Shown piece by piece: positions 39,913-49,527 of a DNA stretch of 64,000 bases. The notes under the pieces were generated by a model. That model worked only from the letters and a program-made list of their open reading frames with translations, searched no databases and was not told the origin of the DNA. The position numbers were made by a program, and so were the translations under genes. Location of the stretch: NCBI GenBank assembly GCA_026192395.1, contig WACF01000001.1, positions 862,977 through 926,976 of the forward strand. Direction: 5' to 3'. Numbering within the stretch: position 1 is the stretch's first letter; the number at the start of each line of letters is the position of its first letter. This stretch comes from Proteobacteria bacterium 005FR1. Lineage in GTDB: Bacteria > Pseudomonadota > Gammaproteobacteria > Pseudomonadales > Cellvibrionaceae.

Positions 39913-41717
39913 GCGAACGATCTGCCTATCAATTGCCCTTTGGCGCGCAGCTGCTGGACGAGCGGCAAACGCGCTTTCGGATCTGGGCGCCGGGCGTCGA
40001 CCGAATCAGTGTCGATGTCATGGACGGCGATCAGGTCAGCGACACCTTCCCCATGCAGCGCGAAGACGCGGGCTATTTCTCAGTGACAGCGCCGGTAGCG
40101 GACGGCACAGCCTACTTCTACCGCCTGCCCGACGGCATGCAGGTGCCCGATCCCGCTTCCCGCCTGCAGCGTGACGACGTGAACGGGCCCAGCGTTGTTG
40201 TCGATCCGCGCAGCTACCGCTGGCGCCAGACGCAGTGGCGCGGCCGTCCATGGGAAGAGATGGTCATCTACGAAGTCCACCCAGGCTGCTGGGGCGGTTT
40301 CACCGGAATCGAGCAACGCCTGAATTACTTGCGGGATCTGGGCGTAACGGCCATCGAATTGATGCCCATCGCTGATTTTCCGGGCGAACGCAACTGGGGC
40401 TACGACGGAGTCATGCCCTTCGCGCCGGACCGCAGTTACGGCACACCCGAAGAACTCAAACAGCTGATCGACGCCGCTCACGAGGCGGGCATCTGTGTCT
40501 ACCTCGACGTGGTTTACAACCACTTTGGACCGGAAGGCAACTACCTGCATACCTACGCACCTCAATTTTTCAATCCGGAAAAGCATTCGCCCTGGGGTGC
40601 GGCCATCGACTTCGAACAGGTGCCGGTGCGCGAATTCTTCGCCAACAATGCACTGTACTGGCTGAGCGAATATCGATTCGACGGCCTGCGCTTCGACGCC
40701 GTGCACGCGATCAGCGAAGCGGACTGGCTCGATGAAATGGCGGCACAGGTCCGCGCCGAAACCGGCGATCGCCACATCCACCTCATGCTGGAAAACGAGC
40801 GCAACCGGGCCACCCATCTCGAGAAGGACTTCGACGCGCAGTGGAACGACGACGGCCACAACGTTCTGCACGTTCTGCTCACTGACGAGCACGAAGGTTA
40901 CTACGGCAACTACGTGAGCGAGCCGACCAAAAAACTGGCGCGCATGCTCGAGTCCGGCTTCGTCTACCAGGGCGAACCCTCTCCCCGGCATGGCAACAAA
41001 CCGCGCGGCGAACCCAGCGGGCATCTCGCGCCCACCCAGTTCGTGCTGTTCCTGCAGAACCACGATCAGATCGGCAATCGCGCCTGCGGGGAACGACTCA
41101 CCACACTCACCGATCCACAGGCGCTGCGCGCGGCGGTTACTCTGCAGCTGCTCTGCCCACAGATACCGCTGCTGTTCATGGATGAGGAACGGGGCTCCAC
41201 GACGCCGTTTCTATACTTCACCGATTTCCATGGCGAGTTGGCGGCGGCGGTCAGGGATGGCAGACGAAAGGAGTTCCAGGCCTTCTCCGCCTTCGCCGAT
41301 CCGGAGGCGCAGCAGCAAATTCCGGATCCCAACGAAGAGGAAACCTTTCTGCGCTCGGCAGCGTTCAAGGTGGAAGACAAACCGCAACAGCAAGCATTTC
41401 ATGATTTTTATCGACAGCTTTTGACCTTGCGCCATCGCACGCTCGTTCCCCACCTCGCAGAGGCACGAAGCCTCGGCGCCTTCGTTTTGGGGGAAAAAGC
41501 GGTGACGGCTCGCTGGGAATTGCCGGGCAAGGGTGTGCTCAGCCTAATCGTGAATCTGGCGGCGAATGAGGTCGACGTCACTGCCCCGCAAGGGAAGCTG
41601 CTGTTCGAAAGTCGTCAACATGCAGGCGAGTCGCTGAAGTCAGGCAGCCTGCCGGGATATTCAAGCGTCGCCTTTCTCGATGGCGACGCCGTCGAAAACT
41701 CGAGCTCCAGGGAGTAG
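39909..41717 (+). CDS. treZ: Malto-oligosyltrehalose trehalohydrolase
   Basis: 602 residues. Releases trehalose from maltooligosyl-trehalose made by TreY. N-terminal CBM48-like domain (RFRIWAPGVDRISVDV), GH13 core with YEVHPGCWGGFTG, FPGERNWGYDG, nucleophile in GLRFDAVHAI, acid in LMLENERN and LQNHDQIGNRACGER. GTG start at 39909 overlaps the glgX stop (GTGA). The rest of the pair, treY, lies two genes on with malQ between. Confidence 0.95.
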   Translation: MSERSAYQLPFGAQLLDERQTRFRIWAPGVDRISVDVMDGDQVSDTFPMQREDAGYFSVTAPVADGTAYFYRLPDGMQVPDPASRLQRDDVNGPSVVVDPRSYRWRQTQWRGRPWEEMVIYEVHPGCWGGFTGIEQRLNYLRDLGVTAIELMPIADFPGERNWGYDGVMPFAPDRSYGTPEELKQLIDAAHEAGICVYLDVVYNHFGPEGNYLHTYAPQFFNPEKHSPWGAAIDFEQVPVREFFANNALYWLSEYRFDGLRFDAVHAISEADWLDEMAAQVRAETGDRHIHLMLENERNRATHLEKDFDAQWNDDGHNVLHVLLTDEHEGYYGNYVSEPTKKLARMLESGFVYQGEPSPRHGNKPRGEPSGHLAPTQFVLFLQNHDQIGNRACGERLTTLTDPQALRAAVTLQLLCPQIPLLFMDEERGSTTPFLYFTDFHGELAAAVRDGRRKEFQAFSAFADPEAQQQIPDPNEEETFLRSAAFKVEDKPQQQAFHDFYRQLLTLRHRTLVPHLAEARSLGAFVLGEKAVTARWELPGKGVLSLIVNLAANEVDVTAPQGKLLFESRQHAGESLKSGSLPGYSSVAFLDGDAVENSSSRE

Positions 41718-41723
41718 ATCATC

Positions 41724-43898
41724 TTGTCCGACAGCAACAACAATCACGACAACAGTGGTGACGAGGATTCGGGCCACAACCTGCTGCACGAATTGGCGGA
41801 AGCCGCCGGTCTCGCTGTGCATTGGAAGAATTACCGCAACGAAGATCAGGTGGTCTCAGCGGATACCCTGTGCAAGATTCTTGAAGCGCTCGGCATTGAG
41901 GCGGATACCGAAGAGCAGTGCCGGGAGAGCATCGCCCGGCTTCGCCAGGAAGCGGCGGAGCACTGTCCCCCCCTGCTGATTACCCGAAGCAATCGCCGGC
42001 TGGAACTCCCGCAGGCGCTGCAACGTGATCTCCAGGGCGAGACCGCGCTCGGTGCGAGCGACGAACACGGCAGTCCGTTGCAAATTGCCCTGGAAACAGA
42101 CGGCGCAGGCAAGGTGCACCTGGTCCCGCCCATGGAGCCTGGTTACTATCTCTTGCAACTCGGCAAAGGCCGGCAGCCGGGCCACCGCGAGCTCTGGCTC
42201 GCGGTGGCTCCGCCTTCCTGTACGTCGGTCCCGGAACTGACCGGAACCGACGCCGCCTGGGGTATCGGCGTCCAGCTCTATTCTCTGCGCCGTCACGGTG
42301 ATGGCGGGGTCGGCGACTTTACCGCTCTGCGCGACTTCTCGGTGTCGATGGCCGGATCGGGTGCGTCGGCAATTGCGGTCAGTCCGGTCCATTCGCTCTT
42401 TTCGGCCGACCGCAGCCGCTTCAGCCCTTATGCGCCCTCGAGTCGGCTGTTTCTGAACGTCTTGCATATCGACCCGGAGCAGACTTTTTCTGCCGACCTG
42501 GTGCAGTCCTGTCTCAGGAAGGCGGAGCTCGTCGAGGCACAGCAGGAGCTGGAGCAAAGAGAGCTGATCGACTGGCCAGAAGCCGCGCGGGTGAAGTTGA
42601 CACTGCTGCGCTGCATCTGGGAGGAGAGTCAGGCCGAGCTGTTGGACGAAAGTCACGAGCTGGGTGCGGCCTTCGCTGATTTTCGTAGTGAAGGCGGCGA
42701 TCTGCTGGAGCTGCACGCCACCTTCGAAGCCCTGCACGCCTACCACTTCAATCGCGACCCCAATACCTGGCACTGGCGCCACTGGGAGCCACAGTATCGC
42801 GATCACAATAGCGAGGCGGTCAGTCAGTTTGCCGCGGAGCATCGCCACGAGGTGCTCTTTCACAGCTTCTTGCAATGGCTGGCCGATCGGGGCCTGGCCG
42901 AGGCGCATGCCGCCTGCCGCGAGGCCGGCGCCGGCATCGGGCTGATATCGGATCTCGCGGTAGGAACCGACAGCGGCGGCAGTCACGCCTGGAGCCGCAA
43001 GGAAGACATGCTCACCGGGCTTTCAGTGGGCGCGCCACCGGACATGCTCAATCGCAAAGGCCAGGACTGGGGGCTTACCAGTTTTTCTCCGCGAGCACTC
43101 GCCGCTCACGGCTATGCGCCAATGCTGGAGATGTTGCGCGCCTCGCTGCGTCACGCTGGCGGACTGCGCATCGATCACATTCTCGGGCTGCGCCGCTTGT
43201 GGGTCATTCCGGAGGGCGCTTCGCCGCAAGAGGGAGCTTACCTGCAATTCCCGCAGGACGACCTGCTTAGCCTCATCGCGCTGGAGTCCTGGCGGCACCG
43301 TGCGGTAATCGTCGGCGAGGACCTCGGCACGATTCCAGGCAATTTCCGCCAGCATCTGGCAGAGACGGGCCTGCTCGGCATCGGCGTGCTCTGGTTCGAA
43401 AAGGACGGCGGGCTCTTCATCGACCCCTCACGCTGGCGCCCCAACGTGCTGGCGACCACCACAACTCATGATCTTCCCACGGTTACCGGTTGGTGGCGTT
43501 GTCGCGACGTCGACTGGGACGAGAAGCTACACCGCCTGCCCGCCGACCACAGCCGCGAGCAAATGGAAGAAGAGCGCGAGCAGGACAGAAACGCGCTCTG
43601 GGCAGCGTTCCAGCATGCGGGGCTGACTGACGAAGAAAAGCCTTCGAAGGAAGACGCCGAACCGGTTGTGGATGTGGCCGTGGCGTTTGTCGCCAAAACG
43701 CCGTCGCCGCTGGCCCTGATTCCGGTGGAGGATCTATTGGGCATCGAAGAGCAGCCAAACCTGCCCGGCACCATTGATGAGCACCCCAACTGGCGTCGTC
43801 GCCTGCCGGTCACAAGCACCCAGGTCGTCGAGCAGGATCTGGTGCAACGACGCATGGCAACCATCAAAGAGCAGCGGCAACAAAAATACCGGCGCTGA
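41724..43898 (+). CDS. malQ: 4-alpha-glucanotransferase (amylomaltase)
   Basis: 724 residues, GH77. Disproportionates maltodextrins so that TreY and phosphorylase get usable chain lengths. The N-terminal 150 residues are a MalQ-type beta domain; then GIGVQLYSLRRHGDGGVGDF, nucleophile in GLRIDHILGLRRLW, acid in VIVGEDLGTIP and TTTHDLPTVTGWW. Start is TTG at 41724 with AGGGAG before it; no better start lies nearby. Six bases after treZ. C-terminal insert (about 610-690) is acidic and of lower conservation. Confidence 0.93.
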   Translation: MSDSNNNHDNSGDEDSGHNLLHELAEAAGLAVHWKNYRNEDQVVSADTLCKILEALGIEADTEEQCRESIARLRQEAAEHCPPLLITRSNRRLELPQALQRDLQGETALGASDEHGSPLQIALETDGAGKVHLVPPMEPGYYLLQLGKGRQPGHRELWLAVAPPSCTSVPELTGTDAAWGIGVQLYSLRRHGDGGVGDFTALRDFSVSMAGSGASAIAVSPVHSLFSADRSRFSPYAPSSRLFLNVLHIDPEQTFSADLVQSCLRKAELVEAQQELEQRELIDWPEAARVKLTLLRCIWEESQAELLDESHELGAAFADFRSEGGDLLELHATFEALHAYHFNRDPNTWHWRHWEPQYRDHNSEAVSQFAAEHRHEVLFHSFLQWLADRGLAEAHAACREAGAGIGLISDLAVGTDSGGSHAWSRKEDMLTGLSVGAPPDMLNRKGQDWGLTSFSPRALAAHGYAPMLEMLRASLRHAGGLRIDHILGLRRLWVIPEGASPQEGAYLQFPQDDLLSLIALESWRHRAVIVGEDLGTIPGNFRQHLAETGLLGIGVLWFEKDGGLFIDPSRWRPNVLATTTTHDLPTVTGWWRCRDVDWDEKLHRLPADHSREQMEEEREQDRNALWAAFQHAGLTDEEKPSKEDAEPVVDVAVAFVAKTPSPLALIPVEDLLGIEEQPNLPGTIDEHPNWRRRLPVTSTQVVEQDLVQRRMATIKEQRQQKYRR

Positions 43899-43930
43899 TA
43901 CCGACGAACGTTACCCGTGAAAGATTACCC

Positions 43931-46855
43931 GTGATCAGAAAGCCCGGGAACTGGAACAGGACGCCAGAAACAGAGGCCCGGGCCAAAAACCAAGGAAAAA
44001 ACAATACCAAGGTGGACAATATCATCCGATCAACAGCACGCCTGCAACTGCACAAGGATTTCGACTTCTATGCCGCGCGCGATCAGGTGCCCTACTTCGC
44101 GCAACTGGGCATCAGCCATCTTTACCTGAGTCCGATTCACACGCCCCGGGCCGGCTCCACTCACGGCTATGATGTGGTCGACTATGGCGCAGTTAGTGCG
44201 GAGCTCGGCGGTGAGGAAGGACTGCGCGCGTTGATCGCGGAACTGCGCAAGTACGATATGGGCGTTATTGCCGATCTGGTGCCCAATCACATGGCCATCG
44301 GCGGCCACGACAATCGCGCCTGGCTGGACCTGCTCGAATGGGGCATGCAAAGTCACTATGCAAATTTTTTCGACGTCGATTGGGATGTTGCCGACCCGAT
44401 GTTGCGCCACCGCGTCCACGCCCCCTTTCTCGGCAAGCCTTATGGCGAAGCTCTGGACGACGGCGACTTGAGTCTGCAGTTCGACCCGAAGGAAGTCCGT
44501 TTTTTCGTTCAGTACTATGAACATCACTTCCCGATCAATCCACGTTACTACGGCGAAATCCTCAACCGCAGGGACGGTCTGATGGCCTCCCACGCCGCCA
44601 ATTTTCGGGCCGCAACGGCCACCAAAGGCCGGCGCGAGAACAAAGTGGAAGAAGCGCGGCAGTTTCTGCGCGATGCCATTGCCGCGGATCCAGCCCTGCT
44701 CGAACACATTCACGAATGCATAGCGGACTACGACCCAAACACCGCCAAGGGCCGGACCCACCTGCACCGACTCCTGGAAAGGCAGAACTTCCGTCTTGCG
44801 TGGTGGCGAACTGCGTCCGACGAAATAAACTGGCGGCGCTTTTTTGATGTGCTCGAGCTGGCCGGCCTGCGCGTGCAGGAGCTCTCAACCTTCGCCATTG
44901 TGCACGCCAACACCTTCTATCTCTACAGTGAGGGTCTGATCGACGGGGTGCGCATCGACCACATTGATGGGCTGGCCGATCCACGCACCTATTGCCGCCG
45001 CCTGCGCCGCGCGCTGAGCAAGATCAGCCATCGCCGACCGCCGGAAGCGCCCCAGGGCAAACCGGTCATCTACGTGGAGAAGATCCTTGCCCCTGCCGAA
45101 CGCCTGTCGAAGGAGTGGGAAGTGGACGGGGACACCGGCTACGCCTTCATGAACGAGATCGGCGCCCTGCTCCATGATCCGGCCGGTGAGGAACCGCTTG
45201 GCAGAGCCTGGACCGCACTGACCGGCCAGCCGCATGACTTTGAGCTGGAAGAAAAGGCGGCGCGCCGGCGTACGGTGCAGACTCTGCTGGCCGCCGACTT
45301 CAATGCCTGCGCGCTGGCGCTGCACCAGATCGCCCGCAGCGACATGCACACCCGGGATTGGACCCTTGGCGCAATTCGCCGGGTGCTTACCGAAATCCTG
45401 GTGGAATTTCCGGTCTATCGCACCTATATGGATGCGCGTGGTCGCAGCCCCGAAGACGAGGCGCTGATGTCCGCCACCCTGGCCGCCGCCCGAAAAAATT
45501 GCCTGCCCTCCGATCGCGACCTGATCGATTTTCTCGACAAGTGGCTGGGCGGAGAACCGCCGCTGGACGTGACCCCGGTTCGGGCTCGCCGCGCTCGCTT
45601 GCGCGCCATCGCCCGCTTCCAGCAGCTGAGTTCTCCGGTGGCCGCCAAATCGGTGGAGGACACTGCGTTTTACCGCTACGGGCATCTCCTGTCGCGCAAT
45701 GAAGTGGGCTCCACGCCTCTGCAGTTTTTTCTCAGCGCCCGTGACTTTCACCATGCCTGCAGAGCCAGGCTGCGCCGCTACCCCAACTGCATGCTCGCCA
45801 CCGCAACTCACGATCACAAGCGCGGTGAGGATGTCCGCGCACGTCTTGCGGTCATCAGCGAATTGCCCGAGCATTGGCTCATGCATGTGGCTAACTGGCG
45901 GCAATTGAATCGACACTTGAAGTCGAGCCATGCTCAGTTACGTCCGGATGACGGCGAGGAAGCGCCGGACTCGGCTGACGAATATATGCTCTATCAGATG
46001 ATCATGGGCGCGTGGCCGCCAGACATGGATCTGGGCAATCGTGAAATGCTGGCGCAATTTGCGGAACGTATCGGGCAGTGGCAACTCAAAGCGCTCCGCG
46101 AAGCCAAACGCAATTCGAATTGGATCGAACCGGACACGGACTATGAAGCGCGGGCTCAGCAGTTTCTGGATGCGATTCTCGATCCCGAGGCGGGACACGG
46201 ATTCCTGCTGGAAATGGATAAATTCGTCAACAGCATCGCCGCGGCGGGGATCGTCAATTCACTGACTCAGGTGCTGGTAAAACTGACGGCGCCCGGCGTA
46301 CCGGACATGTACCAGGGCTGCGACCTGTGGGACTTTTCCTTCGTCGATCCCGACAACCGCCGGCCGGTGAATTACCAACTCCGTCAGGAGTACCTGCGCG
46401 ACCTGGAGAAGCCGGAGGTCAGGTATTCACTGGTGCCAAATTGGCGCGACGGTCGCCTAAAACAATTCCTGATACGGTCTATACTGAACGCTCGGGCAAA
46501 GATCCCCCGCGTGTTTGCGCAGGGTGGTTATCATGCCCTGAAAACTGTGGGGGCTTTGGAGGAACACGTGTTCTGCTTCGCCCGGGAGTTTCAGGGGCAG
46601 ATGGTCATCGTCGCCGGGGTGCGATTTCCCGCTGAGCTGAGCGAAAAGGATTCGCCACGCATTCACAGCGATCGCTGGCAGGACACACACATACAGCTGT
46701 CCAGACAATTCCGCGATCAACACTGGACCGATCTAATCACAGACGCACAATATTCCGGTGACAACCTGCCCGTCGGCAGGTTGTTCGCTGATTTTACCGT
46801 CGCACTGTTGGTAAACGATGCGGCCAAAGAATCCGTCGGCAACACCGGCGTGTAA
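43931..46855 (+). CDS. treY: Malto-oligosyltrehalose synthase
   Basis: 974 residues. Converts the reducing-end bond of maltodextrins to alpha,alpha-1,1, giving maltooligosyl-trehalose for TreZ. GH13 with STARLQLHKDFDF and GISHLYLSPIHTPRAGSTHGYDVVDY at the N-terminus, nucleophile in GVRIDHIDGLADP, acid in IYVEKILAPAERL, ATATHDHKRGEDVRARL and a C-terminal VPDMYQGCDLWDFSFVDPDNRRPV block. GTG at 43931 lacks a clear ribosome site; an in-frame GTG at 44012 gives the usual N-terminus (DNIIRSTARLQL) and has AAGGAAA upstream, so the first 27 residues may not be made. A direct repeat TTACCCGTGA precedes the first start. Confidence 0.94.
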   Translation: MIRKPGNWNRTPETEARAKNQGKNNTKVDNIIRSTARLQLHKDFDFYAARDQVPYFAQLGISHLYLSPIHTPRAGSTHGYDVVDYGAVSAELGGEEGLRALIAELRKYDMGVIADLVPNHMAIGGHDNRAWLDLLEWGMQSHYANFFDVDWDVADPMLRHRVHAPFLGKPYGEALDDGDLSLQFDPKEVRFFVQYYEHHFPINPRYYGEILNRRDGLMASHAANFRAATATKGRRENKVEEARQFLRDAIAADPALLEHIHECIADYDPNTAKGRTHLHRLLERQNFRLAWWRTASDEINWRRFFDVLELAGLRVQELSTFAIVHANTFYLYSEGLIDGVRIDHIDGLADPRTYCRRLRRALSKISHRRPPEAPQGKPVIYVEKILAPAERLSKEWEVDGDTGYAFMNEIGALLHDPAGEEPLGRAWTALTGQPHDFELEEKAARRRTVQTLLAADFNACALALHQIARSDMHTRDWTLGAIRRVLTEILVEFPVYRTYMDARGRSPEDEALMSATLAAARKNCLPSDRDLIDFLDKWLGGEPPLDVTPVRARRARLRAIARFQQLSSPVAAKSVEDTAFYRYGHLLSRNEVGSTPLQFFLSARDFHHACRARLRRYPNCMLATATHDHKRGEDVRARLAVISELPEHWLMHVANWRQLNRHLKSSHAQLRPDDGEEAPDSADEYMLYQMIMGAWPPDMDLGNREMLAQFAERIGQWQLKALREAKRNSNWIEPDTDYEARAQQFLDAILDPEAGHGFLLEMDKFVNSIAAAGIVNSLTQVLVKLTAPGVPDMYQGCDLWDFSFVDPDNRRPVNYQLRQEYLRDLEKPEVRYSLVPNWRDGRLKQFLIRSILNARAKIPRVFAQGGYHALKTVGALEEHVFCFAREFQGQMVIVAGVRFPAELSEKDSPRIHSDRWQDTHIQLSRQFRDQHWTDLITDAQYSGDNLPVGRLFADFTVALLVNDAAKESVGNTGV

Positions 46856-46879
46856 CCGAATCGAATTGCAGTATCGAGT

Positions 46880-49402
46880 ATGAGTAAAGTCAACCATAAA
46901 GACAAAGCAGCCAAGCCAGCCTCCCCTTGCGAAGAGAAAGCAAAGCCGACCAACGGGACGAATGGCTTTCCCTGGCTGGGCATGGACTCCAAAGCGCTAT
47001 CCAGCGATCTGGCCCGTCACTTCCATCTGACGCTGGGACGCGACGCCAGCAGCGAGTCGCATATGTATCTCTACAACGCGGCCGCGCTTACCGTGCGCGA
47101 TCGTCTGGTGGAGCGCTGGCGGCAGACCCGCGAGCGCTACAAACAGCAGCGTCCGAAGCGAGTGGCGTACCTGTCCCTCGAGTTTTTAATGGGTCGGGCG
47201 CTTACCAACGCGGTGCTGAATCTGGACATCGATCCTTGCATGCGCAGCGCGCTGAAAAACTACGGCGTCTCTCTTGAAGAATTGGCGGAAGAGGAACGCG
47301 ACGCGGGCCTCGGCAACGGCGGCCTGGGGCGGCTGGCTGCCTGCTTCCTGGACAGCTGTGCCACGCTGGAATACCCGGTGACCGGCTATGGCATCCGTTA
47401 TGACTACGGCATGTTCCACCAGAAGATCCGCAACGGCCACCAGGAAGAACACCCCGATCATTGGCTGGAAGAAGGCAACCCCTGGGAGTTCGAAGCGCCT
47501 GAAATGACCCGCCGCGTTAAGTTCGGCGGCAGAACGGAAATGTATCCCGACGGTAAGGGTCGCAATCACATGCGTTGGGTGGATACGGACGACGTGCTGG
47601 CGGTGCCCTTCGACGTGCCCGTGCCCGGTTACCGCAACGAGACGGTGAACACACTGCGCCTGTGGAAAGCCATGGCAACGGAAGAATTCAACCTGCACGA
47701 GTTCAACGCCGGCAGTTACACCGAAGCGGTGGCCCAGAAGAACGAGGCCGAGCAGATCTCCATGGTGCTCTACCCCAACGACGCCAGCGAAAGCGGCAAG
47801 AGCCTGCGCCTGCGGCAGCAGTACTTTCTCTCTTCCGCAAGTCTGCAGGACGTGTTGTCGCGCTGGGTGGATCGTAACGGTCGCGACTTCAGCCAGTTCG
47901 CTGCCAAGAACTGCTTTCAGCTCAACGACACGCATCCGGCCATCGCCGTGCCGGAATTGATGCGCCTGTTGATGGACGAATACACCCTTACCTGGGATGA
48001 GGCCTGGACCATTACCACCGAAACCATGGCCTACACCAACCACACACTGTTGCCCGAGGCGCTGGAGCGCTGGCCGGTACAACTGTTCCGCGGACTGCTG
48101 CCACGCCTGCTGGAAATCATCTACGAGATCAATGCGCGCTTTCTCGAAAGAGTCGCAGCACGCTGGCCGGGCGATGGTGATCACCTCAAGCAGATGTCGA
48201 TCATCGAAGAAGGCGATTACCCGCATATCCGCATGGCCTATCTGGCCATCGTCGGGAGTTCGTCGGTCAATGGCGTGGCGCATCTGCACACGGAATTATT
48301 GAAGAAGGGACTGTTCCGCAACTTCTACGAACTTTGGCCGGAAAAATTCAACAACAAGACCAATGGGGTCACCCCCCGCCGCTGGCTGGGTTTCTGCAAT
48401 CCCGAACTCGCGCAGCTGATTTCCGAAACCGTGGGCGACAGCTGGCTCACCGATCTGGACAAGCTGGAAGGCTTGAGGAAGCACGCCGAGAATCGGGATT
48501 TCCAGCGTCGCTGGATGGATATCAAGCGCGAAAACAAACAGGCGGTCGCCGAGCTGGTGAAGAAGACCACCAATGTGGATTTCGACACCGACATGCTCTT
48601 CGATGTGCAGGTAAAGCGCATTCATGAGTACAAGCGGCAGCTGATGAATATCCTGCACGTCATTCACCTCTACGATCGCATTCTGCGCGGCGACACCGAG
48701 GGTATGACGCCCCGCTGCGTGCTGATCGGCGGCAAGGCTGCACCCGGTTATGCGATGGCCAAGCTGATCATAAAGCTGATCAACAACGTCGCCGCCGTGG
48801 TGAACGCCGAAGCCAAATGCAAGCCCTGGCTGCGCGTGGCCTTCGTGCCCAACTACCGCGTTACGGCGATGGAGATCATCTGCCCCGGCACGGATCTGTC
48901 CGAACAAATCTCCACCGCGGGAAAGGAAGCCTCCGGTACCGGCAACATGAAGCTGATGATGAACGGAGCGGTAACGATCGGCACGCTCGATGGCGCCAAT
49001 GTGGAAATCATCGAAGCGGTCGGCGAAGACAACTTCTTCCTGTTCGGCCTGAAAACCGAGGAGGTGGAAGCAACCCGTCGGGAGTATGATCCGAATCACA
49101 TCATCGCTCACGACACGGATTTGAAGCGTGTGATGTCCATGCTCGAATCGGGACACTTCAACCTCTTCGAACCGGGCCTGTTCGCACCGATTATCGACAA
49201 CATACGCAGCCCTCACGACCAGTGGCTGACCGCGGCGGATTTCCGCAGCTATATCGAAGCACAGCAGCGGGTCGACGCGGCTTACCGCGACCAGGCATAC
49301 TGGGCCAAGATGAGCATCCTCAACACGGCGATGAGTGGCCGCTTCTCAAGCGACCGCACGATTGCCGAGTACGCCCGCGATATCTGGCACCTCGATAAGT
49401 AA
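46880..49402 (+). CDS. glgP: Glycogen/maltodextrin phosphorylase
   Basis: 840 residues, family GT35. Releases glucose-1-phosphate from glucan ends. EERDAGLGNGGLGRLAACFLDS (active-site gate), TNGVTPRRWL and the PLP-lysine motif EASGTGNMKLMMNGA are present. N-terminal 45 residues are polar and low-complexity. ATG at 46880, 24 bases after treY. Its glucose-1-phosphate feeds central metabolism or GlgC again. Confidence 0.96.
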   Translation: MSKVNHKDKAAKPASPCEEKAKPTNGTNGFPWLGMDSKALSSDLARHFHLTLGRDASSESHMYLYNAAALTVRDRLVERWRQTRERYKQQRPKRVAYLSLEFLMGRALTNAVLNLDIDPCMRSALKNYGVSLEELAEEERDAGLGNGGLGRLAACFLDSCATLEYPVTGYGIRYDYGMFHQKIRNGHQEEHPDHWLEEGNPWEFEAPEMTRRVKFGGRTEMYPDGKGRNHMRWVDTDDVLAVPFDVPVPGYRNETVNTLRLWKAMATEEFNLHEFNAGSYTEAVAQKNEAEQISMVLYPNDASESGKSLRLRQQYFLSSASLQDVLSRWVDRNGRDFSQFAAKNCFQLNDTHPAIAVPELMRLLMDEYTLTWDEAWTITTETMAYTNHTLLPEALERWPVQLFRGLLPRLLEIIYEINARFLERVAARWPGDGDHLKQMSIIEEGDYPHIRMAYLAIVGSSSVNGVAHLHTELLKKGLFRNFYELWPEKFNNKTNGVTPRRWLGFCNPELAQLISETVGDSWLTDLDKLEGLRKHAENRDFQRRWMDIKRENKQAVAELVKKTTNVDFDTDMLFDVQVKRIHEYKRQLMNILHVIHLYDRILRGDTEGMTPRCVLIGGKAAPGYAMAKLIIKLINNVAAVVNAEAKCKPWLRVAFVPNYRVTAMEIICPGTDLSEQISTAGKEASGTGNMKLMMNGAVTIGTLDGANVEIIEAVGEDNFFLFGLKTEEVEATRREYDPNHIIAHDTDLKRVMSMLESGHFNLFEPGLFAPIIDNIRSPHDQWLTAADFRSYIEAQQRVDAAYRDQAYWAKMSILNTAMSGRFSSDRTIAEYARDIWHLDK

Positions 49403-49404
49403 GC

Positions 49405-49527
49405 GTCGTCAGTTCACAGTCTCCAGTCGTCAGAAAAAGAGTGGCCGCGGCGCAAGCCGCAGCCACTCGGCGGCGGACAACTGTTGAACCAAAACCGGCG
49501 ACTGGAGACTAGCGACTGGAGACTGAA
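49405..49527. repeat. GACTGGAGACT-family microrepeats flanking a strong hairpin
   Basis: TCACAGTCTCCAGTCGTCAG (49413-49432) on one side and GACTGGAGACTAGCGACTGG (49500-49519) on the other enclose a 30-base hairpin, GAGTGGC-C-GCGGC / GCCGC-A-GCCACTC (49439-49468), with no T run. The last repeat unit supplies GGAG eight bases before the glgA ATG, so the repeat itself appears to provide the ribosome site. Confidence 0.65.
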